A stretch of 45,385 bases of DNA. Source: Halolacustris sp051744345. GTDB lineage: Bacteria > Actinomycetota > Humimicrobiia > Humimicrobiales > Humimicrobiaceae. Of the stretch, positions 16,200-24,836 are shown one piece after another (the first letter of the stretch is position 1; each line of letters begins with the position of its first letter). The stretch spans positions 1 to 45,385 of the forward strand of contig JBNJCW010000007.1 of the NCBI GenBank assembly GCA_051744345.1. The letters are read 5' to 3'. The notes beneath the pieces are model-generated. The model was not told the DNA's origin. It searched no databases and saw only the letters and a list, made by a program, of their open reading frames with translations. Made by a program: the position numbers and the translations under genes.

Positions 16200-17519
16200 A
16201 TGCTGGGGCTGAACCAAAAACTTAAAGACCTTCACAGTAACGGCAAATCCATCAGGGTTGCCATCTGCGGCATAGGGCAAATGGGAAAGAGCCTCATATC
16301 CCAGATCAGGGATATGGAGGGGATGGAAGTTGTGGCTGTGGCCAACAGGAATGCCGGCACCATAACCGAAAGGCTGAAGCCGCTGGAATTTCCCCAAGGC
16401 AAGGTGGAGGTTATTCCCGGAAACGGCGGAAAGCTTACCGATAGGATAAAAAGAAAAGCAGCCCTTGCCTCCTCTGAGAGAAGAACAATCTTTACAGATA
16501 ACCTCAAGCTTCTGGCTACTCTGGACCATGCCGACGTAATTATGGATGCTACCGGCAATACCCAGGCGGGAGCGGAGCTTTCCCTGGCTGCCATTGAAGC
16601 AAAAAAGCATGTGGTTACCTTGAATGTGGAGGCTGATGTAACCATAGGCTCCCAGCTTAAAAGGATGGCGGATGAGGCGAAAGTGGTATACACTGTTGCT
16701 GCCGGCGATGAGCCGGGAGCATTAAAGGAGCTGTATGATTTTGCCGCTGCCCTGGGCCTGGAGGTAGTGGCTGCAGGCAAGGGGAAAAATAATCCCCTGG
16801 ACAAGGCTGCAAACCCCACCACCCTGGCAGGCTACAGCAGGGAGAAAGGTGCCAATCCCAGGATGATGACCTCTTTTGTGGATGGCACCAAATCAATGGA
16901 GGAGATGGCCTGTTTTTCCAATGCCACCGGAATCAGGGCGGACGTAAGGGGGATGCACGGCCCCAGGGTTAATGTATCAGAGCTTGCCAGGCTGTTCAGC
17001 AGAAGGGAGCAGGGAGGAATACTTAACCGGGTGCCGGCGGTGGATTTTGCTATTGGCGATGTTGCCCCCGGGGTTTTTTTGGTGTACACCACCAGAAACC
17101 AGCTGGTAAGAGATGAGCTTAAGTACCTTTTATGCGGGGACGGGCCAAATTACCTCCTGTACAGGCCGTATCATTTGGCCAGCATAGAAACACCCATTTC
17201 GGTGGCCGGTGCATACTTCTATAATGAGCCCACCATCGCCCCCATGGGAGCTCCGGTTTCCGAAGTTATAACTGTGGCCAAAAAGGACCTGGCCAAAGGG
17301 GATACCATAGACGGTATTGGAGGCTATACGGTATACGGCCTTATAGAGCAATACCAGGTGGCCAGAAAAGAGAACCTGCTTCCCCTGGGGATGTCGGAAG
17401 GAGCGGCACTTACCAGGGATGTGGCCAGGGGCCAGCCCATTACCTATGATATGGTGGAGCTGGTTAAAGGCACCACCCTTTTTAAATTGAGGAAAATGCA
17501 GGAAGAAATCTATGGATAG
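16200..17519 (+). CDS. COG4091 oxidoreductase with SAF domain; DXR-II (DRL) type DXP reductoisomerase candidate
   Basis: The 439-residue protein has an N-terminal Rossmann domain (IRVAICGIGQMGKSL, about 18-32), a homoserine-dehydrogenase-like middle domain (VTLNVEADVTIGSQL, AAGDEPGALKELYDF) and a C-terminal SAF-like part (AKKDLAKGDTIDGIGGYTVYG). This is the architecture of COG4091, the family of Brucella DXR-like enzyme (DRL/DXR-II), which converts deoxyxylulose-5-P to methylerythritol-4-P in place of classical DXR. Not every COG4091 member has that activity. The call rests on its position as first gene of an operon with polyprenyl synthase, an IPP-isomerase-like gene and ispE. It has no ribosome binding site, with TTAATAAT just upstream. 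Its end overlaps the next gene by 8 bp. Confidence 0.75.
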   Translation: MLGLNQKLKDLHSNGKSIRVAICGIGQMGKSLISQIRDMEGMEVVAVANRNAGTITERLKPLEFPQGKVEVIPGNGGKLTDRIKRKAALASSERRTIFTDNLKLLATLDHADVIMDATGNTQAGAELSLAAIEAKKHVVTLNVEADVTIGSQLKRMADEAKVVYTVAAGDEPGALKELYDFAAALGLEVVAAGKGKNNPLDKAANPTTLAGYSREKGANPRMMTSFVDGTKSMEEMACFSNATGIRADVRGMHGPRVNVSELARLFSRREQGGILNRVPAVDFAIGDVAPGVFLVYTTRNQLVRDELKYLLCGDGPNYLLYRPYHLASIETPISVAGAYFYNEPTIAPMGAPVSEVITVAKKDLAKGDTIDGIGGYTVYGLIEQYQVARKENLLPLGMSEGAALTRDVARGQPITYDMVELVKGTTLFKLRKMQEEIYG

Positions 17520-18537
17520 ATTGCCCGATATTTTTGATAAATACAAACCCTACATAGACCAGCAGCTTAAATCCCTGCTGGCCGGAAGGAATCTTTCCTT
17601 CTACGATATGATAAGGTACCACCTGGGATGGGCCGATTCCCGGGGCAGAAGCATAAATGCAGGGAGCGGAAAATATTTAAGGGCTACCCTCTGCCTTTTG
17701 GGGTGTGAGAGCACCGGCTCCGGTTTTGAGCGTGCGCTGCCGCTGGCTGCGGCTATAGAGCTTGTGCATAACTATTCCCTGGTGCATGATGATATACAGG
17801 ATAATGACCGGGTGAGGAGGCACAGGCCTACTGTCTGGAGCATATGGGGAAAACCCCAGGCCATAAATGCCGGCTCCGCCATGAGGATGATTGCAGGCCT
17901 TTCCCTGCAGGAGCTGGGTCCTCTGGGGGTAAGCGCCGAGAAACAGGTTGATGCGGCAGCTATCATGGATTCGGCGTGCCTGGAAATGATAGAGGGCCAG
18001 TATCTGGATATAGGTTTTGAGGCGGCGGCGGATATAGGCCTTGGCCAGTACATGGATATGATAGAGAAAAAAACCTCAGCCCTTATAAGGGCAGCGCTTA
18101 TGATGGGAGCATGCTTAAATATTGGCCCAAAGGAATTGGAGTTTTTCAGCAGCCTGGGTACAAACCTGGGGCTGGCCTTCCAGATAAGGGATGATATGCT
18201 GGGCATATGGGGAAACGACAAAAAGACGGGCAAACCCAATGGCAGTGACATAAGGAAAAAGAAGAAGTCGTTTCCTGTTGTCTACCTTTTAGAGAATGCC
18301 CCCACCGGCCTCAGGGAAAAATTTTTGGAAATCTACGGCCGAAAAAAAATATCGGCCGGCGATGTCGGGCAGGTTATAGGTTATCTGGAGGAAGCGGGGG
18401 CCAGAGAATACTCCCAGAGAGAAGCAGACCATTTTTACCAAAAAACACTGGAAGCAATACAGGACCTTCCCCTAAAGCCGGCTGCAAGGAGAGATTTTAC
18501 CCGGATTTCAGAATTTCTGGTAAAAAGGGAATTTTGA
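17512..18537 (+). CDS. trans-Polyprenyl diphosphate synthase
   Basis: The 341-residue protein has the first aspartate-rich motif HDDIQDND (about 85-92) without the two-residue insertion of bacterial FPP synthase, followed by RRHRPTVW, and the second motif FQIRDDMLGIWGND. The KKKKSFPV segment contributes the late lysines. It condenses IPP with an allylic diphosphate. The residue five before the first Asp is Tyr and the fourth is Ser; I cannot decide C15, C20 or longer from that. It overlaps the DXR-II candidate and is followed one base later by the IDI-2-like gene, so it supplies the prenyl precursor of the operon's triterpenoid. Confidence 0.9.
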   Translation: MDRLPDIFDKYKPYIDQQLKSLLAGRNLSFYDMIRYHLGWADSRGRSINAGSGKYLRATLCLLGCESTGSGFERALPLAAAIELVHNYSLVHDDIQDNDRVRRHRPTVWSIWGKPQAINAGSAMRMIAGLSLQELGPLGVSAEKQVDAAAIMDSACLEMIEGQYLDIGFEAAADIGLGQYMDMIEKKTSALIRAALMMGACLNIGPKELEFFSSLGTNLGLAFQIRDDMLGIWGNDKKTGKPNGSDIRKKKKSFPVVYLLENAPTGLREKFLEIYGRKKISAGDVGQVIGYLEEAGAREYSQREADHFYQKTLEAIQDLPLKPAARRDFTRISEFLVKREF

Positions 18538-18538
18538 T

Positions 18539-19567
18539 ATGGCAAGCAACAGTTTAAGGAAAGTACAGCATCTAAATATAAGCCTTACTAAAAACCTGAA
18601 CCCTCCTGGAGCCAGCAATGGCTTTTCAGCCTACCGGTTTGTCCATCAGGCACTGCCCGAGCTGGATCTGGCTAAAATAGAGCTGTCCACTGCTTTTATG
18701 GGCAGGGAATTAAAGCTTCCGTTGATGATTTCCCCGCTGGTCGGGGGAATCAGGCAGAGTACGGAGATCAACCGCAAACTGGCAGCAGCTGCCCAGAAAA
18801 AAGGGATAGCCATGGGAGTTGGATCCCAGAGGGCAGCCATAGAAGATGTGCGGCTTGCTGATACCTACAGGGTAAGGGATGTGGCTCCGGATATACTCCT
18901 TTTTGCCAATCTGGGTGCGGTACAGCTGAATTACGGATACGGTGTGAAGCATTGCCGGGCTGCGGTGGATATGATTGGGGCGGATGCACTGATGCTTCAC
19001 CTAAACTGCATGCAGGAAGCATTCCAGCCGGAAGGAAACCATGATTTCAGCGGCCTGGCAGAACGTATAGCGGGCGTATGCAGCAAACTGGGCGTCCCTG
19101 TTTTTGCCAGGGAGGTAGGCTGCGGCATTTCAGCCGAGGCTGCAGGCATGCTTATGGACTGCGGGGTGGCAGGCATCGATGCAGCTGGAAGCGGAGGAAC
19201 ATCCTGGGTAGCGGTGGAAAGGCACCGCAGCGCAAGCCCTGTGCTCAAGAAGGTTGCTTCCGGATTCGGGCAGTGGGGAATAAGCACGGCTGAGTCGATT
19301 GCCATGGTAAGGTCAAAGAGCTCCGATATCCCCCTTATAGCCTCGGGGGGCATAAGGGATGGGCTGGAGGTGGCCAAATGTATAGCCCTGGGGGCGGACA
19401 TAGCCGGCATTGCCCTGCCCATGCTCAAGAAAGCAAGCATATCGGTAAAGGCTTTAGAGGATTACATTGATGAGTTAGAGTCCGGCTTAAGGATTGCCAT
19501 GTTCGGCATAGGGGCGGCTGATATCAGCCAGCTTAAAAATACAAAACATATGGCTAAGGTGAATTAG
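18539..19567 (+). CDS. Type-2 isopentenyl-diphosphate isomerase-like FMN protein with altered active site
   Basis: The 342-residue TIM-barrel protein aligns end to end with type-2 IDI (Fni). It has LRKVQH near the N-terminus, GVGSQR (93-98), LHLNCMQE (153-160, with the His, Gln and Glu of the Mg/substrate site), DAAGSGGTSW (214-223), SGGIRDGLEVAKCIALGAD and a terminal ALPMLKKA. Two places differ from the family. The MTGG loop is LVGG (67-70), which loses a conserved Thr, and the KE(S/V)G lysine that packs near the flavin is Arg191 in FAREVGCGIS. It may still isomerise IPP and DMAPP, or it may have a changed reaction. It sits tightly inside the operon. Confidence 0.8.
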   Translation: MASNSLRKVQHLNISLTKNLNPPGASNGFSAYRFVHQALPELDLAKIELSTAFMGRELKLPLMISPLVGGIRQSTEINRKLAAAAQKKGIAMGVGSQRAAIEDVRLADTYRVRDVAPDILLFANLGAVQLNYGYGVKHCRAAVDMIGADALMLHLNCMQEAFQPEGNHDFSGLAERIAGVCSKLGVPVFAREVGCGISAEAAGMLMDCGVAGIDAAGSGGTSWVAVERHRSASPVLKKVASGFGQWGISTAESIAMVRSKSSDIPLIASGGIRDGLEVAKCIALGADIAGIALPMLKKASISVKALEDYIDELESGLRIAMFGIGAADISQLKNTKHMAKVN

Positions 19568-19568
19568 T

Positions 19569-20573
19569 TTGATCTATTCGGCGAAACTGTCGGCAAAACT
19601 TATAAGCCACATCAGGACCAACAGGGCCAGGAAAAACAGCAGGTTTCCTTTTGTGCTTATGCTTGAGCCCCTGTTTAGGTGCAATCTTAAGTGCAGGGGC
19701 TGCGGGAGGATAAAGGAATACGGCAACATGCTTCAGGCTACACTCAGCAGGGAGCAGTGCCTGGATGCTGCCGCTCAGGCGAATGCCCCCATAGTTTCTG
19801 TTACCGGAGGAGAGCCCCTGCTTCACCCGGACATAAAGGGGATCGTGGAAGGGCTGCTGGGCAAGGGCTATTTTGTCTACCTCTGCTCAAACGGCCTGCT
19901 GATGGAGGATTTCCTGGATTCCATTGAGCCCCATCCGGCACTGAGCCTGGTTATACACATTGACGGCATGAGGGAAACCCATAGCCGGATGGTGGGCAGA
20001 GAAGATACTTTTGATGCCGCTGTTGCTGCCATAAGGAAGGCTAAAAAAATGGGGTTTGGGGTAAGGACCAATACCACTGTCTACAGCGGCAGCGATACCG
20101 ATGACATCCTGGGCCTTTTCAGCCTGCTGAAAAATATAGGCACAGACGGGATAATGGTTTCTCCTGCTTTCAGCTACGGGGAAGTAAAGGAGGATATATT
20201 CCTCCAGAGGAGGCAGGCAAACAGGATATTTTCTAAAATATATGCCGGCCTTGACGGGATAAGGCTTTATAACACCCCCATATACTGGGAATTTCTATGC
20301 GGCAAAAGGGACCTTTCCTGCGTGCCCTGGTCTACCCCTACCGTAAATCCCAAGGGTTGGAAAAGTCCCTGCTACCTTATAACCGATAACCATTTTAATA
20401 GTTATGGCAAGCTTATGGAAAACACCCCCTGGCAAAAGTACGGCCGGGGAAATGATGCCAGGTGCGACAACTGCATGATGCACTGCGGGTATGAGGCAAG
20501 CTCGGTTGCAGGCAAAAAGAGTTTTTCCGATCTGGTCAAGCTGGCCAAATGGAACCTTACGGGGAGGCTATGA
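19569..20573 (+). CDS. hpnH: HpnH-like radical SAM protein (adenosylhopane synthase family)
   Basis: The 334-residue radical SAM protein has the cluster motif CNLKCRGC (CX3CX2C) after MLEPLFR, then VTGGEPLLHPDI, typical of HpnH. HpnH adds a 5'-deoxyadenosyl radical to diploptene, starting extended hopanoids. A C-terminal Cys set (VPWSTPTVNPKGWKSPCY; RCDNCMMHC) is also as in the family. The start is TTG at 19569 with AAGGTGA upstream. The last base of its stop overlaps the HpnA start. Its presence argues for extended C35-type products, if the cyclase makes the usual precursor. Confidence 0.88.
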   Translation: MIYSAKLSAKLISHIRTNRARKNSRFPFVLMLEPLFRCNLKCRGCGRIKEYGNMLQATLSREQCLDAAAQANAPIVSVTGGEPLLHPDIKGIVEGLLGKGYFVYLCSNGLLMEDFLDSIEPHPALSLVIHIDGMRETHSRMVGREDTFDAAVAAIRKAKKMGFGVRTNTTVYSGSDTDDILGLFSLLKNIGTDGIMVSPAFSYGEVKEDIFLQRRQANRIFSKIYAGLDGIRLYNTPIYWEFLCGKRDLSCVPWSTPTVNPKGWKSPCYLITDNHFNSYGKLMENTPWQKYGRGNDARCDNCMMHCGYEASSVAGKKSFSDLVKLAKWNLTGRL

Positions 20574-21568
20574 TGCGGGTTCTGGTAACCGGAGCTACCG
20601 GCTTTATAGGAAGCCATGTAGCCAGGAAGCTAAAAGAAGAGGGCTTTGAGGTGGCAGTGCTGGCCAGGCCCCAGAGCGATAAGCGAAACCTTGAAGGGAT
20701 GGAAGCCAGGGTATGTCATGGAGACCTAAGGGACAGGGAGTCGCTTAAAGAGGCGCTTAAGGGCTGCGGAGCCCTTTTTCATGTAGCGGCAAGCTACAGC
20801 TTCTGGAGCCCGGATCCGGCAGAGTTTTATGAGGTAAATGTTAAAGGCACGGCAAACATAATAGAAGAGGCTCTATCCCTGGGCTGCCGGAAAATAGTCT
20901 ATACCAGCAGCGAGTCAACGGTAGCCATCCCCAAGGGGCAGAAACTGGGGACAGAAGGAGCCATAAACAGGCCGGAAGATGTGTACAGCCATTACAAAAG
21001 GTCCAAGGTCCTGGCGGAGATGGAGGTTAGGCGGCTTTGCGAAAAGGGCTGGCCCATTACCATTGTAAACCCCACCACCCCTATAGGGGAGAGGGACATA
21101 AAGCCCACCCCTACCGGAAGGATAGTGCTGGATTTTTTAAACGGGGCCATGCCTGCCTATATAAATACCGGCTTAAATGTGGTGGATGTAGAAGACGTGG
21201 CTAGGGGCCATGTGCTGGCTTTGGAGAAGGGGGAAGCTGGCCGTAACTACATTCTGGGCAACAGGAATATGAGCCTGGCTGAGATTTTGGAACTGGTTGC
21301 AGGGCTGGCCAAAAAAAAGGCGCCCAGGTTCCGCATACCCATGTGGGCGGCTTTTTCTGCAGCCTGTGCGGATGAGCTTATAAGGGGAAAGATTTTAAAA
21401 AAATGCCCCCGCATACCCCTGGCGGCGGTTAATACCGCCAGGAAATTCCGGTACTTTGATACCGGCAGGGCAAGAAAAGAACTGGGGTTGGTGCCAGGCC
21501 CCATAGAGGAGGCTTTCAGCAAATCCATCAACTGGTTCATAAGGGAGGGTTATGTTAACCATAGATAG
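20573..21568 (+). CDS. hpnA: HpnA-like NAD(P)-dependent sugar epimerase/dehydratase
   Basis: This extended SDR protein of 331 residues has GATGFIGSHVA as cofactor motif, VYTSSESTVAIP and YSHYKRSK with the catalytic YxxxK, and DLRDRESLKEALKGCGALFHVAASYSFW, all close to hopanoid-associated HpnA. The start is decided by GGGGAGG at 20561-20567, five bases before the ATG at 20573. That ATG forms an ATGA overlap with the hpnH stop. The exact substrate of HpnA is not established; a role in hopanoid head-group modification is usually assumed. Its end overlaps the cyclase by 17 bp. Confidence 0.88.
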   Translation: MRVLVTGATGFIGSHVARKLKEEGFEVAVLARPQSDKRNLEGMEARVCHGDLRDRESLKEALKGCGALFHVAASYSFWSPDPAEFYEVNVKGTANIIEEALSLGCRKIVYTSSESTVAIPKGQKLGTEGAINRPEDVYSHYKRSKVLAEMEVRRLCEKGWPITIVNPTTPIGERDIKPTPTGRIVLDFLNGAMPAYINTGLNVVDVEDVARGHVLALEKGEAGRNYILGNRNMSLAEILELVAGLAKKKAPRFRIPMWAAFSAACADELIRGKILKKCPRIPLAAVNTARKFRYFDTGRARKELGLVPGPIEEAFSKSINWFIREGYVNHR

Positions 21569-23465
21569 GGAAACAGTATCCCAGAACATAAGAAAATCGC
21601 AAGAATACCTTCTGTCCAGGCAGCATAAGCAGGGCTACTGGGTGGGGCTGCTGGAGGCAGACGTATCTGTAGTTTCCGGATTTATCCCCCTGGCCAGGTT
21701 TTTAGGCATAGAAGACAGAAAGAGACAAGAGAAAGCAATAAACTATCTCCTGGAGAGGCAAAACCCTGACGGGTCCTGGAGTTTGTTTTACGGGGGCAGG
21801 GGAAGCATCGATGTAACCATACAAACCTATTTCGGGCTTAAGGTTATGGGAATGGGCGCAGACAGCCCGCCTATGGCCCGGGCAAGAAAGTTTATACTGG
21901 AGGGCGGGGGAATTGAGTCTGCCAATACCTATACCAAGATAATCCTTGCACTTTTCGGCCAGTACAGCTGGAAGGGACTGCCTGAAATACCCCCGGAACT
22001 CATATATTTCCCTTCCTGGTTTGTGGTAAATATATATGATTTTGCCAGCTGGACCAGGGCTACCATCATGGCGTTTTCGGTGATAATTTCGCTTAAACCC
22101 ACCTTCAGGCTGAAAGACAGCCAGACCGTATTTGAGCTTTACAGGGACAAGCAGAAAATCAAAAAGCCGGATCCTTTCAGGGCCAGCCGCCGCTGTTCCC
22201 TGGGCAACCTTTTTTTGGTGCTGGACCGTGCCTTTAAGGTCTGGAACAGGCTGCCCAGGAAAGCTAAGCTGGGAAGGGAGCAGGCTATAAGGAAAGTGGA
22301 GGAATGGATTGTCGGCCACCAGGAAGAAGATGGGAGCTGGGGGGGAATCATGCTTCCCTGGCTGTTTTCGCTGATAGCATTAAAGTGCCTGGGGTATGCC
22401 AACAGCCATCCGGTGATGGCCAGGGGGCTGGCAGGGCTTGAGGATTTTATCGCAGAAAATGACCGGGAGATGATACTCCAGCCGGCCACTTCTCCGGTAT
22501 GGGATACCGCCTGGACGGTTATTGCCCTGAGGGAGTCAGGGATTAGCGCCTCCAACCCGCAGCTGGCGGAGGCAGCCGGCTGGCTTCTTGAAAAGCAGGT
22601 AACCATTGAAGGGGACTGGAAGGTCAAAAACCCCCGTACTCCGCCGGGATGCTGGTCTTTTGAGTTTGAGAACCGCTACTACCCGGATATCGATGATACG
22701 GTTATTGTCAGCATGGCGTTGAGCCTGGTTGATATCCCCAGCAGAAAAGAGAAGGAAGAAGCGATAAGGCGGGGCATAAACTGGGTGCTGGATATGCAGA
22801 ACAGAGACGGCAGCTGGGCCGCTTTTGACCGGGACAATGGTAAGAGGATACTGAGGGGCATACCTTTTGCTGATTTTATTACCCCCCTTGATTTTGGAAG
22901 CCCGGACATAACCGCCCATGTATTATGGATGCTGGGGAGTCTGGGCTACAGGGATAATACAGGGCCGGTTCAGAAGGCCATAAAGTACCTTTTACGCTCC
23001 CAGAAAGAAGACGGAAGCTGGTACGGCCGCTGGGGGGTAAACTATATCTACGGAACCAGCAAGGTTTTACAGGCTGCAGGCGCCCTGGGCCAGCCGGGCG
23101 GGCTGCTGCAGCCTTGTGCCGGCAGAGCGGCACAGTGGCTAAAGGATATACAGAACAGCGATGGGGGATGGGGGGAGAGCTGCCTTTCTTTTGAGGAGGG
23201 AAGCTATCGCCCTCTGGAAAAAAGCACAGCATCCCAGACTGCCTGGGCCCTTCTGGGGCTGATGGCCTGCTGCGGGCTGCCGGAAGCGGTGCGCCGGGGA
23301 GCTGAGCACCTTGGCCGCACCCAGAACAGTGACGGCACCTGGAGCGAGCAGTATTATACGGGCGGTGGATTTCCCCGTGCTTTTTACTTAAAATATGAGA
23401 TGTATAAGGATTATTTCCCCCTTATGGCATTAGCCGATTACAGAAGACTAATTAAAAACCAATAA
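21552..23465 (+). CDS. Squalene-hopene cyclase family triterpene cyclase with unusual terminal pocket
   Basis: At 637 residues the length is right for the family. The protonating motif DIDD (379-382), the His of DITAHV (456), the aromatic FEF (370-372), SWTR (167 Trp) and several QW repeats (QNPDGSW, QEEDGSWGG, QNRDGSW, QKEDGSW, QNSDGGW) are present, as is WYGRWGVNYIYGT. It should therefore protonate and cyclise a polyprene. Residues matching the Alicyclobacillus terminal-quench pocket are changed: Gly43 for E45, Gln91 for E93, Asn125 for R127, Ile131 for W133, Met267/Leu268 for Q262/P263 and Phe272 for Y267. Product is uncertain, because normal hopene or diplopterol release relies on that pocket. 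It is coupled by overlap with hpnA. Confidence 0.9.
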   Translation: MLTIDRETVSQNIRKSQEYLLSRQHKQGYWVGLLEADVSVVSGFIPLARFLGIEDRKRQEKAINYLLERQNPDGSWSLFYGGRGSIDVTIQTYFGLKVMGMGADSPPMARARKFILEGGGIESANTYTKIILALFGQYSWKGLPEIPPELIYFPSWFVVNIYDFASWTRATIMAFSVIISLKPTFRLKDSQTVFELYRDKQKIKKPDPFRASRRCSLGNLFLVLDRAFKVWNRLPRKAKLGREQAIRKVEEWIVGHQEEDGSWGGIMLPWLFSLIALKCLGYANSHPVMARGLAGLEDFIAENDREMILQPATSPVWDTAWTVIALRESGISASNPQLAEAAGWLLEKQVTIEGDWKVKNPRTPPGCWSFEFENRYYPDIDDTVIVSMALSLVDIPSRKEKEEAIRRGINWVLDMQNRDGSWAAFDRDNGKRILRGIPFADFITPLDFGSPDITAHVLWMLGSLGYRDNTGPVQKAIKYLLRSQKEDGSWYGRWGVNYIYGTSKVLQAAGALGQPGGLLQPCAGRAAQWLKDIQNSDGGWGESCLSFEEGSYRPLEKSTASQTAWALLGLMACCGLPEAVRRGAEHLGRTQNSDGTWSEQYYTGGGFPRAFYLKYEMYKDYFPLMALADYRRLIKNQ

Positions 23466-23939
23466 ATGGAAAACATCATGGAGGATGGAAAAATAAAACT
23501 TGCGGACAGAAATCTGGAAAAAAAGATGTCAGAGATAAAACCTGCAGACAGGGTTCTGCTCATATCCCACTGCCTGAGGCCCTCTGAGCTGTGTGAAGCA
23601 AAAATGTCTAAAAAGGGGCTTAACTGCAGGGATGAATGCCCCAGCCGCTGCGTGATAGGCAGGCTGAGGATTTTAGCCCAGAGGCTGGGCTATAAGGGGG
23701 TATGTATTGCCCCCGGGGGCTCCATGGCCATAAAATTCATAAAGGAAAAGGAGCCCAGGGGAATAGTGGCCATAGCCTGCCATAAGGAACTGGAAGAGGG
23801 GGTATGCGCGGTAAGGGATATAGCAGGAAAAAGCGGCACGACCGAATTGCCGGTAATATTAGCCGTTCCTTTAACCAAAGACGGATGCGTGGATACCGAA
23901 GTAAACGAGGATATTGCAGAAAGGATTATAAGGTTGTAG
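23466..23939 (+). CDS. DUF116 cysteine-rich protein
   Basis: The 157-residue protein matches the DUF116 pattern: HCLRPSELCEAK, then CRDECPSRCVIGRLR, PGGSMAIKFIKEKEP, ACHKELEEGVCAV and a final DGCVDTEVNE. Nine cysteines, several closely spaced, suggest an iron-sulfur or other metal site. Its biochemical function is not known to me. The gene begins directly after the cyclase stop and ends three bases before the ispE start region, so it is a full member of the operon. It may deliver or maturate a cofactor for HpnH or for a late MEP enzyme, which is speculation. A second ATG at 23478 is an alternative start. Confidence 0.82.
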   Translation: MENIMEDGKIKLADRNLEKKMSEIKPADRVLLISHCLRPSELCEAKMSKKGLNCRDECPSRCVIGRLRILAQRLGYKGVCIAPGGSMAIKFIKEKEPRGIVAIACHKELEEGVCAVRDIAGKSGTTELPVILAVPLTKDGCVDTEVNEDIAERIIRL

Positions 23940-23942
23940 GTG

Positions 23943-24836
23943 ATGGAAATGATATGTGAGGTAGCTCCTGCCAAGATAAACCTTACCCTGGAAGTATTGG
24001 GTAAAAGGGGTGACGGTTACCATGAGATAGAATCGGTGATGCAGACCATAGACATTTGTGACCTCCTTACCTTCTGGGAAAATGACTGGATAAAGATAAT
24101 CCCTGAATACTCCGGCCTCCCGGACAGGGACAACCTTTTCGGGGAAGACAAATCGGACTATTTGTTTGACAATCTGGTATACAAGGCAGCCCTTCTTTTA
24201 AAGGAAGCCTCAGGCTACAGCGGCGGGGCACTGGTGCAGCTGAGGAAAACCATTCCTTCTTCTGCCGGCCTGGGAGGGGGCTCAAGCGATGCAGCCGCCA
24301 CCCTCAAAGGACTGAACAAGCTGTGGGGACTGGGGCTAAAGGAAGATGAACTGGCCGGGCTGGGGGCCAAAATAGGCTCGGATATCCCCTATTTTATCTA
24401 TGGCGGAACCTGCCTGGTAAGGGGAAGGGGAGAGAGGATTGAAAAAATCCCCAGAATACCTTCCAGATGGCTCCTGATAATAATGCTTCCCATCCGTATT
24501 AGCAGAAAAACGACCCACCTTTATTCATGCCTGAAACCCTCCTATTACACCGGGGGCAGTTTTACTTCCAGGCTGATGGAAAGCCTGGGCGATGGGGCTA
24601 AAAATGGATTCGACGGCTGCTTTTTTAATGTTTTTGAGAAAATTTACGGGGAATGCTTTGACCGGTTTGTCCACTGGGGGCAGAAACTGGAAGAAACCGG
24701 CATAAGCCCGATACACCTGACAGGCAGCGGGCCTGCCGTATATTATATGGCGGAATCCAGGCAAAAGGCGAAAGAGGCCATAGGCCGGCTTGATGCCTTG
24801 GGGCTTAATGGGTATATTGCAAGGACGGTGCCATGA
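23943..24836 (+). CDS. ispE: 4-diphosphocytidyl-2-C-methyl-D-erythritol kinase
   Basis: This GHMP kinase of about 297 residues has the N-terminal PAKINLTLEVLGKRGDGYHE, the ATP-binding loop IPSSAGLGGGSSDAAATL and the C-terminal LTGSGPAVYY, all diagnostic for IspE. It phosphorylates CDP-ME in the MEP pathway. Three starts compete: GTG 23940, ATG 23943 and ATG 23949; the last is spaced best from AGGTGA. The stop overlaps the TetR start by ATGA. With the DXR-II candidate it supports the view that the operon supplies MEP flux to triterpenoids. Confidence 0.95.
   Translation: MEMICEVAPAKINLTLEVLGKRGDGYHEIESVMQTIDICDLLTFWENDWIKIIPEYSGLPDRDNLFGEDKSDYLFDNLVYKAALLLKEASGYSGGALVQLRKTIPSSAGLGGGSSDAAATLKGLNKLWGLGLKEDELAGLGAKIGSDIPYFIYGGTCLVRGRGERIEKIPRIPSRWLLIIMLPIRISRKTTHLYSCLKPSYYTGGSFTSRLMESLGDGAKNGFDGCFFNVFEKIYGECFDRFVHWGQKLEETGISPIHLTGSGPAVYYMAESRQKAKEAIGRLDALGLNGYIARTVP

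Noticed and set aside
21702..22319. Minus-strand frame of 205 codons inside the cyclase gene
   Set aside because: The plus-strand protein has all family motifs across this stretch; the reverse frame shows none.
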